Source: Sandaracinaceae bacterium (GTDB lineage: Bacteria; Myxococcota_A; Polyangia; Polyangiales; Houyiibacteriaceae). From it: a stretch of 64,000 nt of DNA. The stretch is from positions 186,001-250,000 of the forward strand of contig JACKEJ010000013.1 of NCBI GenBank assembly GCA_020633055.1, read 5' to 3'. The translations under genes were made by a program, and so were the position numbers. A model generated the notes under the pieces. It ran no database searches and was not told the origin of the DNA. It saw only the letters and a program-made list of their open reading frames with translations. Of the stretch, positions 26,387 to 34,453 are shown in pieces. Numbering within the stretch: the first letter of the stretch is position 1; each line of letters begins with the position of its first letter.

Positions 26387-27538
26387 TCAGGGCGGCTCGG
26401 CGGGCGGATGCGCGTTGGTTCGTGCGGCGACCTCGTCGGCAAGCGCGGGGAGTCCCGCAAGCCGCAGCGCCGCCACCAGCTCGGAGCGGGCGACCCGCCC
26501 GTCGGTCGCTCCAGCCGGCACGCGCGCCAGCCACCCGGCTCCCTCCGCGGCCCGGCCGACGCGGGCCAGGCACATGCCCACCAGCAGCATCTGGTGCGGC
26601 GTCGCCTCGGCCGGACGCGCGACGACGGCCCCCAAGAGCTCGAGCGCGATGTCGGGCCGGCGCACCGTGAGATACAGCGCCGCGCGCGCGTCGAGCCCAC
26701 CCACGTCAGCGTCGCGTAGCAGCGCGAGCTCGGCCTCCGCCTCGACGTTGCGGCCAGCCGCCGCCAGCGCCCGCACACGCAGCACGCGCGCGTGGGGCGT
26801 GTGTGTGACCAGCTCGAGCAGACGCACGGCGAGGTCGGGTCGGTGCGCCTCCAACGCGAGCTCTGCCACCCGGGCGACCTGCGCGCCGTCGCGGGGTACC
26901 CCCTCGGGCCACTCCTCGAGGACCCTCGAGGCCTGATCCAGATCTCCACCCTCGAGCGCCAGCAGCAGCTGCGCGGCCAAGACGTCGGCCTCGGCGTTCT
27001 CGTCTCCACAAGCACGGAGCGCCGCAGCGGCGTCGGTCGCGCGTCCGAGACGCGTCAGCAGGCGGCCCTGCGCGAGACAGAGCGCCGCAGATCCGGGCAG
27101 CTCGTCGTCCCCCTGTGCGAGGGTGTGGAGCGCCTCGTCCGACCGGCCCTGCGCCTCCGCCCAGCGCGCTCGCGCGAGCCACAGCTCCACCGCCCCCGGG
27201 AAGCGGGCGAGGGAGTCGTCCAGCACCCGGTCGGCGCGCTCCCACTCCCCGGCCTCGATGAGCGCTTGGGCATGACGGGACCGCAAGAACGCGTCGTCCG
27301 CAGAGCCCGCGCGGGCCTCGGCGAAGTAGCGGGCGGCCGCGGCGGGCTGACCGCTGGCGAGCGCGATCTCACCACGCAGGTAGTGCTCGTACTGGTAGGG
27401 CGACACATAGGGCGTCGCTGCCGGGCCAGCAGGGGTCTCTCGGACGATGGTCGGGGGCACCCGAGAGGCGCAGCCGAGCGCGCACGGGGCAGCCAGCGCG
27501 CACGTGGAGAGCGCAACGTAGACCGCCAGATGCCTCAT
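26387..27538 (-). CDS. TPR-repeat lipoprotein
   Basis: This is a 383-residue protein. The signal segment ends in the lipobox LGCAS. The rest is a chain of alpha-helical tetratricopeptide-like repeats: YQYEHYLRGEIALASGQPAAAARYFAEARAGSADDAFLRSRHAQALIEAGEWERADRVLDDSLARFPGAVELWLARARWAEAQG and so on. Such lipoproteins usually scaffold envelope complexes. Its ATG overlaps the stop of the PEGA-domain gene upstream (ATGA), so the two exported proteins are cotranscribed and may act together. The much longer open frame reaching past 28.9 kb is antisense to other genes and not real. Confidence 0.82.
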   Translation of the reverse strand: MRHLAVYVALSTCALAAPCALGCASRVPPTIVRETPAGPAATPYVSPYQYEHYLRGEIALASGQPAAAARYFAEARAGSADDAFLRSRHAQALIEAGEWERADRVLDDSLARFPGAVELWLARARWAEAQGRSDEALHTLAQGDDELPGSAALCLAQGRLLTRLGRATDAAAALRACGDENAEADVLAAQLLLALEGGDLDQASRVLEEWPEGVPRDGAQVARVAELALEAHRPDLAVRLLELVTHTPHARVLRVRALAAAGRNVEAEAELALLRDADVGGLDARAALYLTVRRPDIALELLGAVVARPAEATPHQMLLVGMCLARVGRAAEGAGWLARVPAGATDGRVARSELVAALRLAGLPALADEVAARTNAHPPAEPP

Positions 27539-28317
27539 GGCGCATCCCCTGCCGGGCGCGAGGGCGAAGGCACCATCCGCACATCGACGCGGACCCCGCC
27601 CGCGTCCACCTCGACCACCTCCGCGTGCGACGCGTACCCCTCTGCGCTCACGTGGAGCGTGTGCCGCCCCAGGGGCACCTGGGTCACACCCAGCGGAACG
27701 ACGCCCAACGCGCGCTCGTCGAGGTACAGCCGCGCCCCGGGCACATCGCAGGTGATGAGCAGCGGCGCCGTGCTGGGCTGCGGGAGCTCCAGCCCCACGA
27801 CCGCCTCGTGGATGGCGCTGCGGAACGACCCGGACGCGTCGAGTCGCAGCAGCACCAGGACGGGCGACCCGAGCGCGCGCCCGCCAGCGTCGAATGGCGT
27901 GAGCGTCATGCTGGGCCCATCCTCCGAGGCCTGGAACCTCACCAGCACGACGGCGTAGGCGTGGCGCCGGAGCATCCACAGGGCCCGGCAGCGAGCGAGC
28001 TCGCAGGCGGCGAACGCCTCGGCAGGCGCACGCTGGGCGTCGGCGCGCATATCGCGACCTGGCGCGCGCAGGCGCAGCTCCGCGAGAAGCAGCGCGAAGG
28101 CGGACCGGGCGTCGTCCTCGGCGACCCCCTCGAGTCCACCAATGACCAGGCGCGTGTGGTCCTGAGCCGCAGCGGGGGCAGCGCTCGCCACCAGGCCGAC
28201 GATCCCCATGGCGACCGCCACGCCTGCCCACCGACCCGGAAGGCCCACTAGGCGGTCGAGACGCTCGGCGAACCTCGGAGGCCTTGTCGGCCAGGTTACG
28301 GGTAGTCCTTGCTTCAT
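27535..28317 (-). CDS. Exported PEGA-domain protein
   Basis: This is a 260-residue protein with a signal peptide (AGVAVAMGIVGLVASAAPAAAQDH, cleavage after AxA). A C-terminal PEGA domain reads PLLITCDVPGARLYLDERALGVVPLGVTQVPLGRHTLHVSAEGYASHAEVVEVDAGG. The middle part resembles periplasmic proteins found upstream of PEGA domains in myxobacteria. The ATG at 28317 is preferred; the longer frame upstream is antisense to the YkvA gene. It heads a two-gene operon with the TPR lipoprotein and is divergent from the YkvA gene with about 65 bp between starts. Confidence 0.8.
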   Translation of the reverse strand: MKQGLPVTWPTRPPRFAERLDRLVGLPGRWAGVAVAMGIVGLVASAAPAAAQDHTRLVIGGLEGVAEDDARSAFALLLAELRLRAPGRDMRADAQRAPAEAFAACELARCRALWMLRRHAYAVVLVRFQASEDGPSMTLTPFDAGGRALGSPVLVLLRLDASGSFRSAIHEAVVGLELPQPSTAPLLITCDVPGARLYLDERALGVVPLGVTQVPLGRHTLHVSAEGYASHAEVVEVDAGGVRVDVRMVPSPSRPAGDAP

Positions 28318-28381
28318 TGCGCAGGTGTTCTCTATCATCGCCGCTGCTCTCGCACGACGCGAGCATGAAAAAGGGCGCCCG

Positions 28382-28942
28382 ATGAGCCAAGAGAACGAAG
28401 ACCTCAACAAGTACCTGGACCTCTTCCCCGCATGGCTGCGCGGCCTCGGCGAGGACGCCTCCGAGCTGGTGGACCTGGTGCCCATCTCCGCCATCTCCAC
28501 CGATGCGCGCGAGTGCATCGCGGGTGGGGTCAACTACCTCTTCAAGAGCCTCGACCTCATCCCGGACGGCATCGACGACATCGGCTACCTGGACGACGCC
28601 TTCGTGCTGCGCGTGGCCGCCGAGCTCGCCAGCGAGGGCGACATCAGCGGCGTGCCGGCCGACCGCATGCGCTCGCTGGGCCGCTTGGCCAACGACTGCG
28701 AGGACATCCGCGAGTTCCTCGGCAAGGACTACGAGCGCCTGAAGATCTACGTGCGCAGCCTGCGCAAGGGCGCGGCCCGCGGGCGCTCCGTCCAGGACAT
28801 CCTCGAGGACGCGGCCACGCAGCAGTCTTTCGTGGACGACGTGCGCAACTTCGTGCGGGGCTTCGAGGCCCCCAGCTTCTCGCGCGAGACCAAGAACCTG
28901 GTGAAGCTGAAGGCGTTCTTCGACGCCAAGCTGCCCCGCTGA
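28382..28942 (+). CDS. YkvA/DUF1232 family protein
   Basis: This is a 186-residue protein. The DUF1232 signature is clear: INYLFKSLDLIPDGIDDIGYLDDAFVLRVA-like GVNYLFKSLDLIPDGIDDIGYLDDAFVLRVA at about residues 56-85. In the family this segment is a short amphipathic or membrane-associated hairpin; the biochemical role is unknown. The remaining C-terminal half is charged and helical (CEDIREFLGKDYERLKIYVRSLRKGAARGRSVQDILEDAA). The ATG has an A/G-rich upstream region (AAAAAGGGCG). It is followed by a 416-bp non-coding stretch. Confidence 0.85.
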   Translation: MSQENEDLNKYLDLFPAWLRGLGEDASELVDLVPISAISTDARECIAGGVNYLFKSLDLIPDGIDDIGYLDDAFVLRVAAELASEGDISGVPADRMRSLGRLANDCEDIREFLGKDYERLKIYVRSLRKGAARGRSVQDILEDAATQQSFVDDVRNFVRGFEAPSFSRETKNLVKLKAFFDAKLPR

Positions 28943-29062
28943 GCATGGTGCCCCCGGCCGACGGCGCCGCGGGTCCACCTCCCGGCGCTCGTCCGGGTCC
29001 CGTCGCCCGCGCCATCCCCAGGCCAGCGCGCCCCACCCGCCCCGCGACAGTGGGGGGGGCCA

Positions 29063-29202
29063 AACTGGGAAGTCGCCAGTCCTCGTGGTCGAGGCATCCC
29101 GGCTGGCTGCGTTGCTCCTCGGTCACATACCTTACGGTATGCTCCCTCGTCGCGCCTTGCCATCCGAGCGCCTCGACCACGATCCTCAGTCGACTTCCCG
29201 GT
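29063..29202. repeat. Large imperfect palindrome in a 416-bp intergenic region
   Basis: Arms of about 40 nt (29063-29102 and 29163-29202) pair with few mismatches: AACTGGGAAGTCG with CGACTTCCCGGTT, and CGTGGTCGAGG with CCTCGACCACG. The centre contains a second small hairpin CATACC-TTAC-GGTATG (29126-29141). The whole 28943-29358 gap has no credible gene. The shape suggests a REP/BIME-like or non-autonomous mobile repeat, or a strong bidirectional terminator downstream of the YkvA gene. Confidence 0.7.
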
Positions 29203-29358
29203 TCGCGCCCCCCTACACGCGGCGGCGGGTTTGACTTGTCCGCTGTCCACTTCTAGAACCCCGGCAGAGTCCCCACGCGCCGCCCGCCCCCGCGGTCGAG
29301 CGTGGTCGTATGAAACAGCCCCGAGCGCCACGCAGGGGACTAGAGGAGCAAGAGAACC

Positions 29359-31539
29359 ATGAGCCCCATCGGAATGACGCTGGTCTTGCTGACCACCCTG
29401 GGCTTCTTTTCCTGGAGCGCCAAGCGCCGCGTCCGTCAGTTGAAGGTCGGCGTGCCCGACCCCGACTTCGACCTGTCGCGCCCGGGTGAGCTCTTCGACC
29501 GCGTGAAGACACTCACCATCTACGCCTTCTTCCAGAAGAAGATGCCCAACTACTCCATCGCGGGCTTCGCCCACGTGGGCATCTTCATGGCGTTCCAGGT
29601 CCTGCTCCTCAACAGCATCATGCTCTGGGGCCGTGGCTTCGACCCCACCTTCGACTTCTGGGGGCTGCTCAGCACGGACCACATCGTCGGGCAGGGCTAC
29701 TCGCTCATCAAGGAGCTGGCCGCCGGCGCTGCCGTGCTCGGCGCGTGCGCCTTCTGGTACATCCGCCTGGTCAAGAAGGGCGTCGACCATGGCGACCCGA
29801 AGTACAGCCAGCGCGGCGCACGCATGACGCTCGGCAACGAGCCCAACGTCATCCTCGGCATCATCTTCACCATGATGGTGGCGGACTTCCTCTACGTGGG
29901 CGCCTCCGTGGCCATCCAGCACGCGGCCGAGGGCACGCCCGTGCACTGGACCTGGTACGAGCCCATCGGCTCGGTGCTGGCCCTGATCTTCAGCGGCATG
30001 GACGTGGGGCAGGCCCCGCTCACCGTGCTCCAGCACGTCGGCTTCTGGTGGCACTCCGCGTTCGTGTTGATCTTCCTGAACATCCTCCCGTTCTCGAAGC
30101 ACTTCCACATCATCACCGTCATCCCCAACGTCTTCGCCTACCAGCGCCGCCACAACGCGCTGCCCAAGGTCGAGGACCTCGAGGGCAAGGTCGAGCGTGA
30201 GGAGTCGCTGGGCATCAACCAGATCTCGGACCTCACCTACAAGGGCATCCTCGACCTGTACACCTGCACCGAGTGCGGGCGCTGCAGCGACAACTGCCCG
30301 GCCTTCATCACGAACAAGAAGCTCTCGCCCAAGCACCTGACCCTGGCGCTGCGCAACCACCTCTACGACACCGAGGAGGCCATGTTCGGCAAGGGCGACA
30401 CCGTCACGGACCCGAAGGACACGGCCGACGCGCCGGCCGCCGAGGGCGACGGCACCGTCGAGATGTACGGCAACCCCCCGCCCCCCGCAGGCGCCTACTT
30501 CGAGAGCGGGCAGGTCGTGGAGCTGGTCCCCAACATCATCCACCCGGACGTCATCTGGGCCTGCACCAGCTGCCGCGCCTGCGAAGAGCAGTGCCCGGTC
30601 ATGATCACCTACGTCGACAAGATCATCGGGATGCGTCGCGAAGAAGTGATGATGAAGAACGAGTTCCCGGCCCAGCTGCAGACCGCGTTCAACGGCATCG
30701 AGACCAACGGCAACCCCTGGAACATCTCGGCCATGGACCGCGCCGACTGGGCCGACGGCCTGGACGTGCCGCTCATGAGCGACACCCCGGACGCCGAGGT
30801 GCTCTACTGGGTCGGCTGCGCCGCCAGCTTCGACGACCGCGCCAAGAAGGTGGCCCGCGCCACCGTGCAGCTGCTCAAGCAGGGCGGGGTGAACTTCGCC
30901 ATCCTCGGCACCGAGGAGACCTGCACGGGCGACCCGGCCCGCCGCGGCGGCAACGAGTACCTGTTCCAGACCCTGGCCGAGCAGAACGTCGAGACGCTCA
31001 ACGGCTATGGCATGAACGGCAAGCGCACCATCATCACGGCCTGCCCGCACTGCTTCAACACGCTCGGCAACGAGTACAGCGACTTCGGCGGCAACTACGA
31101 CGTGGTGCACCACAGCGAGTTCCTCAACGGGCTCATCGCGCGCAACAAGCTGACGCCCACCAAGAAGGTCGGCGGCAAGGTCGCTTACCACGACAGCTGC
31201 TACCTGGGCCGCTACAACGACGTGTACAGCGCCCCGCGCGACGTGCTCACCGCGGCGGGCGTGGAGCTGGTCGAGGTGGAGTACTGGAACAAGAACAAGG
31301 GCCTGTGCTGCGGCGCCGGCGGCGCGCAGATGTTCATGGAGGAGCACGGCGAGCGCGTGAACACCAAGCGCACGCTGCAGCTGCTGGACACGGGCGCGAG
31401 CACCATCGCGACGGGCTGCCCCTTCTGCTCCACCATGCTGACCGACGGCCTGAAGGACCAGGAGAAGGAAGACTCGGTCAAGCAGCTGGACATCGCGGAG
31501 ATCCTGCTCGCCAGCATCGAGCTCGACGCCGCCCAGTGA
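29359..31539 (+). CDS. Membrane (Fe-S)-binding oxidoreductase, HdrD/GlpC-like with CCG domains
   Basis: This is a 726-residue protein. The N-terminal third carries several transmembrane helices with conserved His (AGFAHVGIF, HVGFWWHSAF, KHFHIITVIPNVF), like the NarI-type haem-b membrane domain. Two ferredoxin clusters follow, CTECGRCSDNCP (about 303-314) and CTSCRACEEQCP (about 401-412). The C-terminus has two cysteine-rich CCG domains (WVGCAASFDDRAKK ... CPHCFNTLGNEY; YHDSCYLGRYND ... GLCCGAGGAQMF ... ATGCPFCSTML). This suggests electron transfer between a quinone pool and a soluble carrier, as in the ETF-linked oxidoreductases seen in many bacteria. A GGAG-rich leader precedes the ATG. Confidence 0.9.
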   Translation: MSPIGMTLVLLTTLGFFSWSAKRRVRQLKVGVPDPDFDLSRPGELFDRVKTLTIYAFFQKKMPNYSIAGFAHVGIFMAFQVLLLNSIMLWGRGFDPTFDFWGLLSTDHIVGQGYSLIKELAAGAAVLGACAFWYIRLVKKGVDHGDPKYSQRGARMTLGNEPNVILGIIFTMMVADFLYVGASVAIQHAAEGTPVHWTWYEPIGSVLALIFSGMDVGQAPLTVLQHVGFWWHSAFVLIFLNILPFSKHFHIITVIPNVFAYQRRHNALPKVEDLEGKVEREESLGINQISDLTYKGILDLYTCTECGRCSDNCPAFITNKKLSPKHLTLALRNHLYDTEEAMFGKGDTVTDPKDTADAPAAEGDGTVEMYGNPPPPAGAYFESGQVVELVPNIIHPDVIWACTSCRACEEQCPVMITYVDKIIGMRREEVMMKNEFPAQLQTAFNGIETNGNPWNISAMDRADWADGLDVPLMSDTPDAEVLYWVGCAASFDDRAKKVARATVQLLKQGGVNFAILGTEETCTGDPARRGGNEYLFQTLAEQNVETLNGYGMNGKRTIITACPHCFNTLGNEYSDFGGNYDVVHHSEFLNGLIARNKLTPTKKVGGKVAYHDSCYLGRYNDVYSAPRDVLTAAGVELVEVEYWNKNKGLCCGAGGAQMFMEEHGERVNTKRTLQLLDTGASTIATGCPFCSTMLTDGLKDQEKEDSVKQLDIAEILLASIELDAAQ

Positions 31540-31572
31540 TCTTCTAGCGCGCTCTACTGCAGCAGCCGATTG

Positions 31573-31601
31573 GGCCGGGCGAGGCGCTCCTCGACCCGGC
31601 C
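31573..31601 (+). terminator. GC-rich hairpin after the Fe-S oxidoreductase
   Basis: GGCCGGG (31573-31579) pairs with CCCGGCC (31595-31601), and the loop contains an inner CGAG/CTCG stem. It starts 33 bp after the stop codon. No U-run follows, so termination may be partial or Rho-assisted. Confidence 0.45.
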
Positions 31602-31607
31602 TTCGCC

Positions 31608-32105
31608 TTGCTTCTCGCGCTCGCACCCCTGCTTGTCGCTCCCGCACCCTCATGTCATGAGGGGTGCGTGTGGGTACTTCTCCAGACTACCTCGGCGCCG
31701 GTCGCCCCTGCCCTCGCGGGTGGCTACGGCGCCGCGCTGCTGCAGGCACTGGTGGCGCTGGTGGCGGTGAGCGTGCTGGCGTGGGTGGTGCTCCGCGGGC
31801 TCTCCCGTGGGGGCCTGCTGCGGGCCCACAGCGGCCGGGTGAGGGTGCTGGAGCGCACCCCCCTGGACCCACGGCACGCGCTGGTGCTGGTGGAGGTGGA
31901 CGGCCAGACGCTGCTGTTGGGCGTGGGTGAAGGCAGCGCCCCGGCGTTGCTGCGCGAGCTGCCAGCGCACAGGCCGGATGGCACGGGGGACGAAGCGACC
32001 CATGGGCCGACGCACGACGCCCCTCAGGGGTTCAGCGCCGCGCTCGCCCGCGTGAGGTTGCTGCGCGCAGCCAGCTCGAGCCGGGACGAGAAGAACTCGG
32101 TCTGA
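31608..32105 (+). CDS. FliO/MopB-like membrane protein
   Basis: The open frame gives 165 residues from a TTG; a GTG at 31668 (145 residues) has a better leader (GAGGGGT) and is a likely alternative. One transmembrane helix (ALLQALVALVAVSVLAWVVLRGL) is followed by GRVRVLERTPLDPRHALVLVEVDGQTLLLGVGEG, which matches the FliO cytoplasmic domain (pLgpr..lvlVevg...LLLGV). FliO assists assembly of the flagellar export gate. No other flagellar or type III secretion gene is nearby, so it may be a scattered component or a repurposed homologue. The last 82 bp overlap the convergent HD-domain gene. Confidence 0.72.
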   Translation: MLLALAPLLVAPAPSCHEGCVWVLLQTTSAPVAPALAGGYGAALLQALVALVAVSVLAWVVLRGLSRGGLLRAHSGRVRVLERTPLDPRHALVLVEVDGQTLLLGVGEGSAPALLRELPAHRPDGTGDEATHGPTHDAPQGFSAALARVRLLRAASSSRDEKNSV

Positions 32106-32689
32106 TACAGCCGCGGCAGGGCCAACAGGCGCGTGAGGAAGCGCCCCCGCCCGGTCCGGAACGCTGCCTCGGGCACGACACGATACTCCTCGGCGATGGC
32201 GCGCTCGTAGTCGTCGAAGCGCTCTGGCTCGGCACCCAGGATGGCCATGTCGGCGTCCAGGAAGTGCAGAAGGTCGGACGCCTCGCCCGTGGCCTCGTGA
32301 GCGAGTGAGGGACTCTCGGCCCCGTGCCGTGCGGTCGCCTCGATCAGCGCCACGACACGCGGCACGTCACAGGGTAGCCCGTGCTGCGCGATGCAGCTGC
32401 CCGCCAGCTCGGCCGAGCGCGCCTCGTTGTCGGCCTGGCCCGCCACGTACACCGCGTCGTGGAAGAGCACGGCTGCCAGCACGTCACTCGGGTGTGCCCA
32501 CCCGGGGCCCTGGTCGCGCACCGCGGCGAACCACGCGAGCAGCTCCTCCACGTGGCGCAGGTCGTGGTAGGCGCGCTTCGGCGTCGTGTAGGCCTCCGCG
32601 AGCGTGGTGGCGAGAGCCAGCACCGCAGGTGGAGCCCAGCCCGCATCCAACATGGCCTGGGTGACGGTCGAGACGGAGACGACGTCCAT
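32024..32689 (-). CDS. HD-domain superfamily hydrolase-like protein
   Basis: This is a 221-residue protein of the COG4339 group of predicted HD-fold hydrolases. Metal ligands appear in AYHDLRHVEELLAWF (H..H), AVLFHDAVY (HD) and LDADMAILG with ARHG in between. The ATG follows a GTG-rich leader and starts the homology (MDVVSVSTVTQAMLDAGW); the longer frame reads through the terminator hairpin. HD enzymes hydrolyse phosphoester bonds in nucleotides; the substrate is unknown. It overlaps the FliO-like gene tail-to-tail. Confidence 0.78.
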   Translation of the reverse strand: MDVVSVSTVTQAMLDAGWAPPAVLALATTLAEAYTTPKRAYHDLRHVEELLAWFAAVRDQGPGWAHPSDVLAAVLFHDAVYVAGQADNEARSAELAGSCIAQHGLPCDVPRVVALIEATARHGAESPSLAHEATGEASDLLHFLDADMAILGAEPERFDDYERAIAEEYRVVPEAAFRTGRGRFLTRLLALPRLYQTEFFSSRLELAARSNLTRASAALNP

Positions 32690-32758
32690 GGGTGTGCCCA
32701 GCGTGTCCCGGAACGCTGGCTCCCGCCAACCTCTCCAACCGCAGGCGCCCGAAAGAGA

Positions 32759-32789
32759 GCAGCCCGTCCGAGGGTCCCGGACGGGCTGC
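32759..32789 (-). terminator. Hairpin downstream of the delta-60 repeat lipoprotein gene
   Basis: A perfect 11-bp stem GCAGCCCGTCC/GGACGGGCTGC encloses a 9-base loop. It lies 70 bp past the stop of the minus-strand lipoprotein gene. On that strand it is followed by TCTCTTTC, a pyrimidine-rich tail, which fits an intrinsic terminator. Confidence 0.6.
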
Positions 32790-32858
32790 CGAAAAATGGA
32801 GCGCGCCCAGAGAAGGAGTCCCACCGACTCCGGACGCGCTCAGTGAGTCCGCGGGGAG

Positions 32859-34358
32859 TCAGTCCGCGCTCACCTCGACCTGGAAGACCGCCACGCGGAC
32901 GCCGTTCGCGTCGTTGTTGGTGGTCGCGACGAAGCGCGTGCCGTCTGGCGAGAGCGCCACGTTGAAGAACTGGCTGGTGACGGCGCCGCTGGTCGACGTG
33001 AAGACCCCGTCGTCGCCGACGCTCTCGTCCAGCGTTCCGTCAGGGCGCACGACGTAGACAGCCGCCTGGCCGCCGAAGCGCCCGACGTGCACGGTCCGGT
33101 CGTCCGCAAGCGCGATGATGGCGCGCCCGCGCTCCTCGAACGACGGCAGGCTCAGCGCCTCGCTCTGCACGGCGAGCTCACCCTGGTGACCGAAGTCCGC
33201 GTTCAACCCCGTGGGCGTCACGCCGAAGATGACCACGTCCTGCGCCTGTGTGGTCTCGTAGCCCAGCGTGGAGGGCGTGCCGGAGGACGTCGCCGCGCCG
33301 TAGCCGGTGGTCACGTAGGTGCCGTCCGAGAGACGCGCCACGCCATAGGCCTCGGCCGCACCGCCATCGACGACGTACGGGTTGAAGCGCGCGACGCCGG
33401 GGCGCGCCGTGTCCCAGCCGAAGCCGAACGCCGAGTCGACCGTGCCGCTGGGCAGCAAGCGAATCAGCACGACGTGGTTGTCGAGCCCCGCGCCGAAGTT
33501 CGCATAGCCCGAGCTCACGATCGCCCCGTCGGCCTCGACGAAGCCACGGCGCGCGTTGTCGCCCACCCCGCTGTCGAACGTGAAGGGCGCGCCGCCGTTG
33601 AAGCCCGCGTCCACCACGCCATCGACGCTCAGGCGGACCACGAAGCGGTCGTTGTCGAAGCGCTGCGCGTCGCCCGCGTTCTCGTCGTAGGCCGCGCTGC
33701 CCATGCCGAACACCACCAGGCGCTCCGCGCTGCCGGAGCGGTCGAGCTTCAGGTCCCAGCCCGTGTCGCTGGGGAAGCCCCCGCCCGAGAACTGCATGCC
33801 GTCAGGGTTGCTCGAGGTGAACGTCGGCACCGGCCAGCTGGCGTCCGCCGCGGCGTCCCAGCCGAAGGTCACGGTCACGAGGCCGTTCGTGCCGAAGCCG
33901 GTGCGTTGGTCTCCGCTGCTGTCCAGGCGGAAGAGCACCACGTCCTGCCCGTTGGGGCGCTCCGCGGGATCACCACCGTCGATGTCCGCGATGGCCTCGC
34001 CCCCCTGGCCGTCCGTGACGTTGGCCAACACCACCACGTCGCCGCCCGAAAGCTCGACGATGGCCATGGGCTGCTCGTCGCCATCGACCAGGTTGAGCAC
34101 CACCACGCCCTCGTCGCCGAAGCTGGTGTCGAGCGCGCCGTCCGCGGTCATGCGCACGACCACGCTCTGGCGGTCGTCGGGGTTCACGTCGGTGAAGCCT
34201 GCGGCGTAGATGCGGCCGTTGGCGGCGTACGTGAGGCCGCGCAGGTCGTTGGCGTCGGTGAGGATCACGTCCGCGGTGCGCGTGATGGGATCACCACAGC
34301 CCACCAAAGCGGCCGTCGCCGCCAGCAGTCCCCCACACACCCCATTCCGTCCAAGCAT
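32859..34358 (-). CDS. Delta-60 repeat lipoprotein
   Basis: This is a 499-residue protein. The signal peptide ends in the lipobox AALVGCGD. The mature chain consists of about six to eight delta-60 repeats (TIGR02608 type), recognised by DGALDTSFGDEGVVVLNL, SSGDQRTGFGTNGLVTVTF, VDGVVDAGFNGGAPFTF, PSGTVDSAFGFGWDTARPGV, TGLNADFGHQGELAV and PDGTLDESVGDDGVFT. The repeats probably form a beta-propeller or solenoid on the cell surface; the function is unknown. The ATG was chosen for the lipobox position and because a 19-bp palindrome lies 30 bp upstream. The family was named from delta-proteobacteria. Confidence 0.88.
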   Translation of the reverse strand: MLGRNGVCGGLLAATAALVGCGDPITRTADVILTDANDLRGLTYAANGRIYAAGFTDVNPDDRQSVVVRMTADGALDTSFGDEGVVVLNLVDGDEQPMAIVELSGGDVVVLANVTDGQGGEAIADIDGGDPAERPNGQDVVLFRLDSSGDQRTGFGTNGLVTVTFGWDAAADASWPVPTFTSSNPDGMQFSGGGFPSDTGWDLKLDRSGSAERLVVFGMGSAAYDENAGDAQRFDNDRFVVRLSVDGVVDAGFNGGAPFTFDSGVGDNARRGFVEADGAIVSSGYANFGAGLDNHVVLIRLLPSGTVDSAFGFGWDTARPGVARFNPYVVDGGAAEAYGVARLSDGTYVTTGYGAATSSGTPSTLGYETTQAQDVVIFGVTPTGLNADFGHQGELAVQSEALSLPSFEERGRAIIALADDRTVHVGRFGGQAAVYVVRPDGTLDESVGDDGVFTSTSGAVTSQFFNVALSPDGTRFVATTNNDANGVRVAVFQVEVSAD

Positions 34359-34387
34359 CCGTCGCGTCTCCGTCTTCAAGTGATATT

Positions 34388-34406
34388 GAAAGTGATATTC
34401 ACTTTC
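34388..34406. promoter_or_regulatory. Palindrome in the lipoprotein promoter region
   Basis: GAAAGTGATATTCACTTTC is a perfect 8-3-8 palindrome. AGTGATATT also occurs 12 bp before (34379-34387), so the half-site is repeated in direct orientation. The patch is AT-rich and lies just upstream of the delta-60 lipoprotein ATG, which suggests a regulator binding at its promoter. The cognate regulator is not identifiable in the window. Confidence 0.5.
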
Positions 34407-34453
34407 GTCCGAGACGTAGCGTGACTGCCAAGAGGCGTCAAGGGACCCCCGCG

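Noticed and set aside
28747..31653. 968-codon open frame on the minus strand, antisense to the Fe-S oxidoreductase
   Set aside because: Frame-shadow of a strongly GC-biased gene. Its translation is low-complexity Val/Ala/His/Arg sequence without motifs, whereas the plus strand encodes intact ferredoxin and CCG motifs.
31608..32105. A flagellar operon around the FliO-like gene
   Set aside because: None of the flanking genes encodes a flagellar or type III export component.
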